Assembly (NCBI GenBank): GCA_018334675.1
Contig: JAGXLL010000021.1
Coordinates: forward strand, 1 to 41,829
DNA: 41,829 bases
Reading direction: 5' to 3'
DNA from: Bacteroidales bacterium
Lineage (GTDB): Bacteria > Bacteroidota > Bacteroidia > Bacteroidales > UBA12077
A model generated the notes under the pieces. That model saw nothing but the letters and a program-made list of their open reading frames with translations, searched no databases and was not told where the DNA came from. Made by a program: the position numbers and the translations under genes. Below, in pieces: positions 28,058 to 35,564 of this stretch. Within the stretch, counting starts at the first letter, position 1. Each line of letters starts with the position of its first letter.

Positions 28058-29524
28058 ATGATAAAGAAAGCAAAAAGATTACTGATATTCGTCCTCTTTT
28101 CCCTGACCATCCCTTTGGTTTCTTCTGCCCAGGAAACCAACACCATGTACTTTATGCCCAGGCTGCCGCAAATGTCATTTATGAACCCTGCTTTTCAGCC
28201 TGAATGCAATTTTTATCTGAGTCTGCCGGGCGTATCAGAGGTTAACCTTAACCTGGGCAACAACAGTCTTACCTACAATGACGTCATTTTTGACAGCCCG
28301 GTGAATGATTCGCTGATCACGTTTCTGCACCCTCAGGCCGATCCGTCCAATTTCCTCAGCCAGCTGAATCCCTCCAATGATCTGTTCACCGAATTCTCCA
28401 CCAACATCTTCGGATTTGGCTTCCGGGCAGGACCCGGTTACTTCACTTTTCACGTCAAGGAACGCTCGGAACTCAATTTCTCCTATCCCAAAGACTTCAT
28501 GACCTTTTTGCTGGAAGGCAACCAGCAGATGCAAGGCCAGACAATGGATTTTAACCATTTTAACCTGTTCACCAACCACCACCTGGAGTATTCCCTGGGT
28601 TATGCGGGTAAGGTTGGCGACAAACTGGGATTCGGGGTGCGGCTGAAATACCTCAACGGCCTTGCCAATCTCCAGTCAGAGGAGTTCGACTTACAGATGT
28701 ACACAAGTGCTTCGGGGGATTCACTTGCCTTAAACACCAATATTGACATGCGGGGGTCGGTGCCTGTGGAAGTGGCTACCGACAGCCTGGGTTTTATAGA
28801 AGAGGTAAGTGATCCCTTCCATAGTATCCCTGAAGAGGGTGAGCCTCCTGAAGAAACAGAACCTACGCTATCCGACCTTTTTGCCAATCCCGGAATAGCC
28901 TTGGATTTTGGCGTTTCCTACCAGCTGACCGACCAGCTGGAGATCTCGGCCAGTGTCACCGATCTGGGCTTCATCAATTACAATAAGGATGTGCACAACT
29001 ACACCATTCATGGAGAAGATATTGCCTTCACCGGGGTCGATGTAAGTTCGGAATTCGATGACGGGGAAAACAACTTTGATCCGGCCCAACAAATGGCAGA
29101 TTCTCTGAAGGAACAAATTCAGTTTTCTTACGCTGAAAATCAATTTCTGCATTTTCTTGGACCCCGGATTTATGTGGGCGGGAACTACAGTTTAAGTGAC
29201 CGGGTAGATCTGGGCCTGGTATCCAGGACCCGGTTTTTTGGCGGAGAAGTAAAGCAGAGTTTTACCCTCTCGGCCAATACGCGACCCATCCGTGGTGTTT
29301 CTTTTTCAGCCAGCTATTCTGTGATGAACCGGGCTTACAACAACCTGGGACTGGGCTTGGGCCTGCGGTTGGGTCCTTTCCAGGTTTACACGGTCAGCGA
29401 TGTGCTATCGGCCGGGTTGTGGCCCGAAAACACCCGCGCTTTCAACCTGCGTTTTGGGCTCAATTTTGTCTTTGGCTGCAACAGGGAAAAACGGTTGCTG
29501 GATGACCAACCGATGATCCGATGA
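28058..29524 (+). CDS. DUF5723 family outer-membrane protein
   Basis: A 488-residue exported protein with a signal peptide (LLIFVLFSLTIPLVSSAQ). It has the family's N-terminal hallmark, YFMPRLPQMSFMNPAFQPECN, split here around residues 28-48. The rest is a series of amphipathic beta-strands with aromatic girdles, consistent with an outer-membrane beta-barrel (for example KLGFGVRLKYLNGL and GLGLRLGPFQVYTVSDV). The function of the family is unknown. It follows the lipoprotein gene by 13 bp. Its stop codon lies inside a three-copy CCGATGAT tandem repeat. Confidence 0.8.
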   Translation: MIKKAKRLLIFVLFSLTIPLVSSAQETNTMYFMPRLPQMSFMNPAFQPECNFYLSLPGVSEVNLNLGNNSLTYNDVIFDSPVNDSLITFLHPQADPSNFLSQLNPSNDLFTEFSTNIFGFGFRAGPGYFTFHVKERSELNFSYPKDFMTFLLEGNQQMQGQTMDFNHFNLFTNHHLEYSLGYAGKVGDKLGFGVRLKYLNGLANLQSEEFDLQMYTSASGDSLALNTNIDMRGSVPVEVATDSLGFIEEVSDPFHSIPEEGEPPEETEPTLSDLFANPGIALDFGVSYQLTDQLEISASVTDLGFINYNKDVHNYTIHGEDIAFTGVDVSSEFDDGENNFDPAQQMADSLKEQIQFSYAENQFLHFLGPRIYVGGNYSLSDRVDLGLVSRTRFFGGEVKQSFTLSANTRPIRGVSFSASYSVMNRAYNNLGLGLGLRLGPFQVYTVSDVLSAGLWPENTRAFNLRFGLNFVFGCNREKRLLDDQPMIR

Positions 29525-29533
29525 TCCGATGAT
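29510..29533 (+). repeat. Three tandem copies of CCGATGAT at the 3' end of the DUF5723 gene
   Basis: Three perfect 8-bp units (29510-29517, 29518-29525, 29526-29533) are followed by CGGCCGAT. The DUF5723 stop codon TGA (29522-29524) is formed inside the second unit, so losing units down to one would move the stop, while gaining units would not. Confidence 0.8.
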
Positions 29534-29552
29534 CGGCCGATTGTCAAACAAT

Positions 29553-30374
29553 TTAACGAAGGGTGAGTTTAACTCCCTTAAGCCACAGTTCAGTGCTTTC
29601 CCTGAGCTGGTCAAAACCTTCGTTGGCACCGCCCTTACGGCTTCCACCTCTGCGGTTTCCTCCATAGGGTATCATCCCTCCGGGACTTCCTATGCCCGAT
29701 GGACGGTCCGGAGCATCCAGGTGGCCGGTAACAAAACCAATGCTCAGCTTTTTCTCCCCCCGCAACGGTGTATCAAAGATCCTGGCAAAGGGAATACGTG
29801 CTTCATAACTCACACCGCTAGAGGATTGGGCTCGGATGCCCACCCGAATATCCTCCGATTTGTTCACATCCACCTGCTGCCTGTCCTTCCCATCAAAATC
29901 AAGCAAAAGCATGTGCTTGCGATCGGTGGTTCGCAGGAACCTCCTGGAATCTTCCGGCCTCGCCTGTCTCGCCCTTAAGGGTAGATCTTTATCTTCCTCC
30001 CTCTCGGGCAAAGGTAACCGCTCCTTTTTAGGTATGGGATAACGGATGCCCCTTTCCCTTTTCTTTTTGGCGGTAGTATCCAGCCACAGTGTCAGACCAA
30101 AAGCCATGATTTTCCGCTCAACAAGCGGATCTTTGGTCTGCAGGGCCACATATAAATAACGTTGGTCATGAGTTACACCATAAAACAATTGGCTTCGGTT
30201 GTCATAGGTGAGTTGATTGGACCATTCATTCAGTGAAGAATCCACGACAATGCCCTCGGGCTGATAGCTGCTGCTTATGTTATGCACTGTATTGCTACAG
30301 CCCATCATCATTATAAAAACAAAAAGCAAGCCTGTCAAGGTAAAAAGGCTAAGTTTGATAATTCTATGGCTCAT
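29553..30374 (-). CDS. Lipoprotein with a CBM9-like domain
   Basis: A 273-residue lipoprotein with the lipobox MMMGC about 25 residues from the ATG at 30374. The frame opens upstream at 30404, but those residues precede the signal peptide and are not needed. The body starts with the CBM9-type pattern GIVVDSSLNEW, YGVTHDQRYLYVALQTKD and LTLWLDTT, then a charged insert (KKERLPLPEREEDKD), VSYEARIPFARIF, and a Gly/Arg-rich loop (GGNRRGGSRKGGANEG) near the C terminus. CBM9-like folds are often used for sugar binding or as beta-sandwich spacers. It is convergent with the DUF5723 gene and divergent from cysK. Confidence 0.7.
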   Translation of the reverse strand: MSHRIIKLSLFTLTGLLFVFIMMMGCSNTVHNISSSYQPEGIVVDSSLNEWSNQLTYDNRSQLFYGVTHDQRYLYVALQTKDPLVERKIMAFGLTLWLDTTAKKKRERGIRYPIPKKERLPLPEREEDKDLPLRARQARPEDSRRFLRTTDRKHMLLLDFDGKDRQQVDVNKSEDIRVGIRAQSSSGVSYEARIPFARIFDTPLRGEKKLSIGFVTGHLDAPDRPSGIGSPGGMIPYGGNRRGGSRKGGANEGFDQLRESTELWLKGVKLTLR

Positions 30375-30393
30375 GACTTTCAGATTTGATGCA

Positions 30394-30413
30394 GTAACTT
30401 GCACCCAAGTTAC
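30394..30413. promoter_or_regulatory. Perfect inverted repeat GTAACTTG-CACC-CAAGTTAC, candidate operator
   Basis: Two perfect 8-bp arms (30394-30401 and 30406-30413) are separated by CACC. The site lies between two divergent genes, 20 bp upstream of the CBM9-like lipoprotein start and 107 bp upstream of cysK. Symmetry, size and position fit a dimeric repressor or activator site. It lacks a T-run on either side, which argues against a terminator. Confidence 0.5.
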
Positions 30414-30520
30414 CTATTTCTATTTACAATGCACAATATTTTTTCCGGCAAAAACAAAAAGTGGTCCAATCTGTTCATCAGAAGAGAAAATCACGAGAAA
30501 ACGCCATAAAAACAGAAGCT

Positions 30521-31453
30521 ATGAAATTTGCAAAAGACGTGACGGAACTGATCGGAAACACTCCTTTGGTTCGTTTGAACAAGGCAAAGCAGCAGCATGC
30601 AGCCCATATCCTGGCAAAGCTGGAATACTACAATCCCGGGAGTTCCGTAAAGGACCGGCTTGGGTTTGCCCTGATCGATGATGCAGAGCGCAGGGGCAAG
30701 CTTCAGGAAAATTCGGTGGTGATCGAACCCACCAGCGGCAACACAGGTATTGGATTGGCGATAGCGTGTGCCGTGAAAGGTTATCGCCTGGTCGTCACCA
30801 TGCCGGAAAGCATGAGTATGGAACGCCGCACCCTGATTGAAGCCTTTGGAGCTGAGATCGTGCTTACCCCGGCAGAAGAGGGAATGAGGGGCTCTATTGA
30901 AAAGGCACATCAACTGGCCGATCAATATACTCACACCTATATTCCCATGCAATTTAAGAATCAGGCCAATGTAGAGATGCATAAACGTACCACTGCCCTG
31001 GAGGTGTGGAACGACACCGACGGTCAGGTAGACATCTTTGTGGCGGGAGTAGGTACCGGTGGCACCATATCCGGAGTAGGTGAAATATTAAAGCAGAAGA
31101 AACCAAACGTACAGGTAGTAGCGGTAGAACCCGCGGGATCCCCTGTTCTCTCAGGTGGAGAACCAGGGAAACATAAGATACAGGGTATTGGTGCGGGATT
31201 CATCCCCGACATCCTGAACCGGGAAGTCATAGATGAGGTGTTCACCGTGGAAAACGAACAGGCTATAGAAACGGCACGGTATCTGGCAAGAGAGGAAGGT
31301 ATATTCAGCGGGGTCTCCTCCGGCGCCATCATCCATGCTGCTATGGAGATCGGAAAAAGAGAGTCAAGCCGGAATAAAAATATAGTAGCCATCGTTTGTG
31401 ATACCGGTGAACGTTACCTGAGCACCCCATTGTATAACCCTGATAAAAAATGA
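30521..31453 (+). CDS. cysK: Cysteine synthase (O-acetylserine sulfhydrylase)
   Basis: A 310-residue PLP enzyme that forms cysteine from O-acetylserine and sulfide. The PLP lysine is K44 in NPGSSVKDRLG. The substrate loop EPTSGNTGIGLA, the phosphate-binding GVGTGGTISGVGE and the C-terminal EEGIFSGVSSGA are all canonical. The frame is open upstream to an ATG at 30461, but the ATG at 30521 gives the standard MKFAKDVTELIGNTPLVRLN start. The serine acetyltransferase gene follows after one base (TGA-G-ATG), a tight two-gene cysteine operon. Confidence 0.96.
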   Translation: MKFAKDVTELIGNTPLVRLNKAKQQHAAHILAKLEYYNPGSSVKDRLGFALIDDAERRGKLQENSVVIEPTSGNTGIGLAIACAVKGYRLVVTMPESMSMERRTLIEAFGAEIVLTPAEEGMRGSIEKAHQLADQYTHTYIPMQFKNQANVEMHKRTTALEVWNDTDGQVDIFVAGVGTGGTISGVGEILKQKKPNVQVVAVEPAGSPVLSGGEPGKHKIQGIGAGFIPDILNREVIDEVFTVENEQAIETARYLAREEGIFSGVSSGAIIHAAMEIGKRESSRNKNIVAIVCDTGERYLSTPLYNPDKK

Positions 31454-31454
31454 G

Positions 31455-32375
31455 ATGGACAACAGACCAACCCGACAAATAGAAAAAACCATACAGACCC
31501 TCTCCGATCCCAATCTGTACCGGATGGTATACATGCCCGGGCATGGCAAACCTCTGCCATCAGTCAGGCAATTGGCTGATATCATCGAAAACATCCGTGC
31601 CATCCTTTTTCCCGGATTTTTCGGCGAAAACCGCCTGCAAAGCCATACCCTTCCATATCATATTGGCAAGCGGATAGATGAGTTGTATGAGCACCTGAGT
31701 GAACAGATCAGAAGGGGCATCTGTTTCGGCTGCCCCAACCAGAACTATGAACAATGCCAAAAATGTAAGGATCGCGCTCCAATACGGGCCGGCGATTTTA
31801 TAGAAAAGCTTCCGGAGCTCAGAAATAATCTGGAAGATGACATACAGGCCACCTATAATGGAGATCCGGCTGCTGAAAGCACAGAAGAGATCATCTTCAG
31901 CTACCCGGGCATCCATGCCATCACCAATTACCGCATCGCGCACGCACTACTGGAACTGGAGGTGCCCCTGCTGCCCCGTATCATAACCGAGATGGCCCAT
32001 TCAAAAACAGGCATCGACATCCATCCCCATGCCATCATCGACCGGAGTTTTGTTATTGATCACGGAACGGGAGTGGTGATCGGAGCAACCAGCCAAATCG
32101 GAAAAAACGTCAAGCTCTACCAGGGCGTTACCCTGGGGGCCAAAAGCTTTCCTTTGGACGAAAATGGCCACCCCATTAAAGGCATTGCCCGGCATCCCAT
32201 TGTCGAAGATGATGTGATCATTTATGCTGAAACCACCGTTTTGGGACGTGTAACCATCGGCAGGGGTTCCATTATCGGCGGCAACGTATGGCTTACCCGG
32301 AGTATCCCTCCCCGCTCCCGGATCATGCAGCAAAAAGCCCAAACCATGAATTTTGCCAATGGGGAAGGGATATAA
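31455..32375 (+). CDS. cysE: Serine O-acetyltransferase
   Basis: A 306-residue enzyme that acetylates serine with acetyl-CoA, the committed step of cysteine synthesis. The C-terminal half is a left-handed beta-helix of hexapeptide repeats with the catalytic pair in GIDIHPHAIIDRSFVIDHGTG split across residues ~190-210, then IGATSQIGKNVKLYQGVTLG. The N-terminal helical half contains an unusual cluster C90-x2-C93-x7-C101-x2-C104. The protein ends in GEGI. A terminal Ile is what inserts into the CysK active site in the cysteine synthase complex (established for E. coli CysE). It is co-transcribed with cysK. Confidence 0.93.
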   Translation: MDNRPTRQIEKTIQTLSDPNLYRMVYMPGHGKPLPSVRQLADIIENIRAILFPGFFGENRLQSHTLPYHIGKRIDELYEHLSEQIRRGICFGCPNQNYEQCQKCKDRAPIRAGDFIEKLPELRNNLEDDIQATYNGDPAAESTEEIIFSYPGIHAITNYRIAHALLELEVPLLPRIITEMAHSKTGIDIHPHAIIDRSFVIDHGTGVVIGATSQIGKNVKLYQGVTLGAKSFPLDENGHPIKGIARHPIVEDDVIIYAETTVLGRVTIGRGSIIGGNVWLTRSIPPRSRIMQQKAQTMNFANGEGI

Positions 32376-32852
32376 AAATGTGGGAAGGTCTGATGTGGAA
32401 GGTCTGAGTTTTGTAGGTTTTATCAATACGCTGCCATTTCTTTTAGTGGAATCAAAGTTGGGAAATGGATGGTTCCTATTGATTGAGAAATGGATTGTAA
32501 GATTGTGAATTTATCAAATTGTTCCTGTCCGATTCCAATTTTTAAGACATCTATCATGCTGTAATATAACGATTTAAAGACCTAATGAGGATCTTCTTAC
32601 CTTCTTAATCTTCCTTCCCACCAGTTGGTACCAGCTTCCAGAAATAATCCCAAAATTTTATTTTTTCCCATGCATCAAAGGCCGCGGTGATGTCGTCCCT
32701 TGGAATGGGATTTGAAAATACCGAACAGTATTGTTCAATATCGAACAATATGAGCAGGTAACTTCCTATGCGGATTTTTTATAAAACACTGAAAAACAAT
32801 TTACTAATAAAGACGGCATTGTATTTGTTGTCATGGATAAAAAAGCATAAAA
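32376..32852. other. 477-bp intergenic region between cysE and the DUF5916 gene
   Basis: Right after cysE is a 14-15 bp direct repeat, TGTGGGAAGGTCTGA then TGTGGAAGGTCTGA (32379-32407). On the minus strand two open stretches occur: 57 codons without ATG ending at 32605, and a 44-codon ATG frame 32557-32423. Neither matches a family I recognise. Next comes an operator-like GAACA cluster (32723-32750), then an AT-rich leader of the DUF5916 gene. No terminator hairpin with a T-run was found. Confidence 0.6.
32723..32750. promoter_or_regulatory. Operator-like inverted repeats (GAACA / TGTTC / GAACA at helical spacing)
   Basis: TATTGTTCAAT-ATCGAACAATA (32729-32750) is a 22-bp palindrome with one mismatched pair. 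A further GAACA at 32723 makes an overlapping GAACA-gtat-TGTTC palindrome. The three half-sites fall about 10 bp apart, one helical turn each, about 100 bp upstream of the DUF5916 gene start at 32853. This pattern suggests side-by-side binding of a dimeric regulator. Confidence 0.45.
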
Positions 32853-35486
32853 ATGAGGATTGTGAAAACATTTACAGCGGTTCTATTGATATTGGGAAGT
32901 TTATTTCAGGCACAGGCAGACGGGGAAGGGGATAAAATATACTTTGCCACCCGTATTGACCAACAAGCGCCGGACATAGACGGGAATTTCGCGGATGCCT
33001 CCTGGCAATCGATCAACTGGCACAACCATTTCATTCAGACAGCGCCCTATGAGGGAAAAATGCCCTCCCAGGATACCCGTTTTAAGATTCTCTACGACAA
33101 CGATTATCTCTATGTTGCTCTGAGAGCTTATGACAGCAATCCGGACAGCATCGTTCGCAGGCTATCCCGAAGGGACAACCTGGAGGGGGATCAGATGGGA
33201 CTGCAGATCGACAGTTATAACGATGACCGCACCGCCTTTTGTTTTTTTGTCAGTGCAGCGGGTGTCAAGACCGATTGGATCATCACCGATGATGGCATGA
33301 ATAAGGATTATAACTGGGATCCCATATGGTATGTAGAAAGCCGTATCGACTCATTGGGATGGAAAGCGGAGATGAAAATTCCTTTTGAACAGCTGCGATT
33401 CAGCAAAAAGGGCGATCAGAAATGGGGGCTACAGGTCAAAAGAACCATATACCGCAATGACGAAGAGGTATTATGGAACATGATCCCTCAGGATGCCGGG
33501 GGCTGGGTAAGTGAATTTGGCTCCATGAAGGGACTGGATGATATTGAGCCTCAAAAGGAAAGGGCCATCACACCTTACACGGTAGCCAGGATGGAACGAT
33601 TCAAAAAGCAGCCGGACAATCCGTTCGCTTCAGAGGGTCGCCAGGGCCATTGGGATGTCGGGGTGAACGGCAAATTTGGCATCACCAACAACCTAACTCT
33701 GGACATGGCTATCAATCCGGACTTTGGACAGGTAGAGGCCGACCCTTCTCAGGTAAACCTCACTGCTTATGAGACATTCTTCAAAGAGAAAAGACCCTTT
33801 TTTATAGAAGGGCAGAGCATCATGAATTTTCGGCTCATGCAAATGGGTGACTTCATGAACGACAACCTGTTTTATTCACGCAGAATTGGACGGGCCCCTC
33901 ATCATTCGCCATCCACCGAAGCCGGTGAATATGCCTATACACCCGATAACACTTCCATCCTCGGAGCCTTGAAGCTCACCGGCAAAACCCGCAATGGATG
34001 GTCGCTTGGCGTAATGGAAAGCATGACGGCACGAGAACAAGCTACCATAAAAGATGGCAGCCACACGCAGCATTCAACAGTGGAACCCCTGACCAACTAT
34101 TTCCTGGGCCGGGCTCAGAAAGATTTCAACCAGGGACAATCCATGCTGGGGGGAATTTTCACCGCAGCAAACCGAAAGATAGAGGCAAGTCATCTGGATT
34201 ATTTACATGACCAGGCTTATACAGGAGGCATCAATTTCAAACATCGATGGGATGACAGAAGTTACATGTTTTCTTTCCGGGGCATATTCAGCCACGTAAG
34301 GGGAAGCCAGGATGCCATCATCCGCACCCAGACTTCCTCAGCCCGGTATTTTCAAAGACCGGATGCTTCCCACCTGAAGCTTGACAGCTCCAGAACATCC
34401 CTTTCCGGTCACGGAGCCAGCATGATGCTGGCCAAATTCGGCAAGGGCCATTTCCGCTATGGGTTGTTTCTCAACTGGAAATCACCAGGTCTGGAGCTGA
34501 ACGATATGGGATATCAGCGGGATGCCGATCAGATCGCCCAACTGGGATGGGTGCAATACCGGCTCTGGGAACCCTTTTCCCTATTCAGAAACATGCAAAT
34601 AAACCTCAATCAATGGAGATTATGGGATTACAGCGGCCAGCACCTGGTTTCCGGTGGTAACATCAATTTTCACAGTCAGTTTACCAATTATTGGGATCTG
34701 GCACTCAACATCAGTGCCAACACCCCCTCTTTCTCTAAATCTGAACTCCGGGGCGGCCCGATGCTCAAGGAGCCTGCTTCGTTGAGTTACTGGATCAATC
34801 TGAAAACCGATCCGAGGAAAAAATTGTCTTTTAAACTGGGCAACAGCCAAAGCTGGAGCCAATACCAGCACGCCCACAGCAAGAACATCTGGAGTGATAT
34901 ATCCTACCGCCCGCACCATACCCTGGAGATAACTTTAAGTCCATCCCTGAATATTCAGCACGACAACATGCAATTTGTAGATATAAAGGATTACGAGGGT
35001 CAAAAGAAGTACCTGATGGCCCAAATCGACCGGAAGACATTCAGTCTCTCCATGCGCTTAAACTTCAGCCTTACTCCTGATATCTCCCTGCAGTTTTGGG
35101 GGCAACCTTTTATCGCCTCCGGCGATTATTCCGAATTTAAGAGGATCACCGATCCGGATGCTTCCGTTTACAGAGCGCGTTTCAGCACTTTCAGTGAGGA
35201 ACAGATATCACCAGGGGATAATGTTTACCGCATCGATGAAGACCGCAACGGTGTCATAGACTATACGATCAGGGATCCCAATTTCAACGTTTTGCAATTC
35301 AAATCGAACCTGGTAGCCCGCTGGGAATATTCCCCCGGGTCAACCCTGTATCTGGTGTGGTCGCAGAACCGAAACGGCTTCCATCCCACCGGCCGGTTTG
35401 CCTTTGGCAATGATTTTCAGGATCTGTTCAGCATCTATCCCAGGAATGTATTTCTGGTTAAGTTCACCTACCGGCTGGGCCTGTAA
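32853..35486 (+). CDS. CBM9-like / DUF5916 outer-membrane protein
   Basis: An 877-residue exported protein with a signal peptide (MRIVKTFTAVLLILGSLFQAQA). Residues ~30-240 form a CBM9-like beta-sandwich (APDIDGNFADASWQS, FKILYDNDYLYVALRAYD, GWKAEMKIPFEQLRFSK). From ~250 to the end is a DUF5916 domain, opening DMAINPDFGQVEADPSQVNL and EKRPFFIEGQSIM, continuing with many amphipathic strands and a last strand ending in KFTYRLGL, typical of an outer-membrane barrel. The function is unknown. It is preceded by an operator-like site and ends near a strong hairpin shared with the convergent peptidase gene. Confidence 0.88.
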   Translation: MRIVKTFTAVLLILGSLFQAQADGEGDKIYFATRIDQQAPDIDGNFADASWQSINWHNHFIQTAPYEGKMPSQDTRFKILYDNDYLYVALRAYDSNPDSIVRRLSRRDNLEGDQMGLQIDSYNDDRTAFCFFVSAAGVKTDWIITDDGMNKDYNWDPIWYVESRIDSLGWKAEMKIPFEQLRFSKKGDQKWGLQVKRTIYRNDEEVLWNMIPQDAGGWVSEFGSMKGLDDIEPQKERAITPYTVARMERFKKQPDNPFASEGRQGHWDVGVNGKFGITNNLTLDMAINPDFGQVEADPSQVNLTAYETFFKEKRPFFIEGQSIMNFRLMQMGDFMNDNLFYSRRIGRAPHHSPSTEAGEYAYTPDNTSILGALKLTGKTRNGWSLGVMESMTAREQATIKDGSHTQHSTVEPLTNYFLGRAQKDFNQGQSMLGGIFTAANRKIEASHLDYLHDQAYTGGINFKHRWDDRSYMFSFRGIFSHVRGSQDAIIRTQTSSARYFQRPDASHLKLDSSRTSLSGHGASMMLAKFGKGHFRYGLFLNWKSPGLELNDMGYQRDADQIAQLGWVQYRLWEPFSLFRNMQINLNQWRLWDYSGQHLVSGGNINFHSQFTNYWDLALNISANTPSFSKSELRGGPMLKEPASLSYWINLKTDPRKKLSFKLGNSQSWSQYQHAHSKNIWSDISYRPHHTLEITLSPSLNIQHDNMQFVDIKDYEGQKKYLMAQIDRKTFSLSMRLNFSLTPDISLQFWGQPFIASGDYSEFKRITDPDASVYRARFSTFSEEQISPGDNVYRIDEDRNGVIDYTIRDPNFNVLQFKSNLVARWEYSPGSTLYLVWSQNRNGFHPTGRFAFGNDFQDLFSIYPRNVFLVKFTYRLGL

Positions 35487-35493
35487 AGTTCAG

Positions 35494-35524
35494 GACCCAA
35501 CACCCGTCGAAGCGGGGTTGGGTC
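35494..35524. terminator. Strong hairpin between convergent DUF5916 and oligopeptidase genes
   Basis: The arms GACCCAAC-A-CCC (35494-35505) and GGG-GTTGGGTC (35514-35524) form an 11-bp GC-rich stem with one bulged A and an 8-nt loop. It lies 8 bp after the DUF5916 stop and 41 bp from the stop of the convergent gene. There is no good T-run on either side, so the call as a bidirectional terminator rests on stem strength and position. Confidence 0.5.
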
Positions 35525-35564
35525 TTCAGGTGAAACATTTCGCACGAGACCCGGCAGGAGACCT

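Noticed and set aside
29528-29540. ATCGGCCGAT palindrome as a terminator between convergent genes
   Set aside because: It is a short self-complementary sequence without a loop or T-run.
32723-32736. LexA (SOS) box
   Set aside because: The half-sites GAAC and GTTC are 6 bp apart rather than the 4 bp of the Gram-positive type box, and the downstream gene is not a DNA-repair gene.
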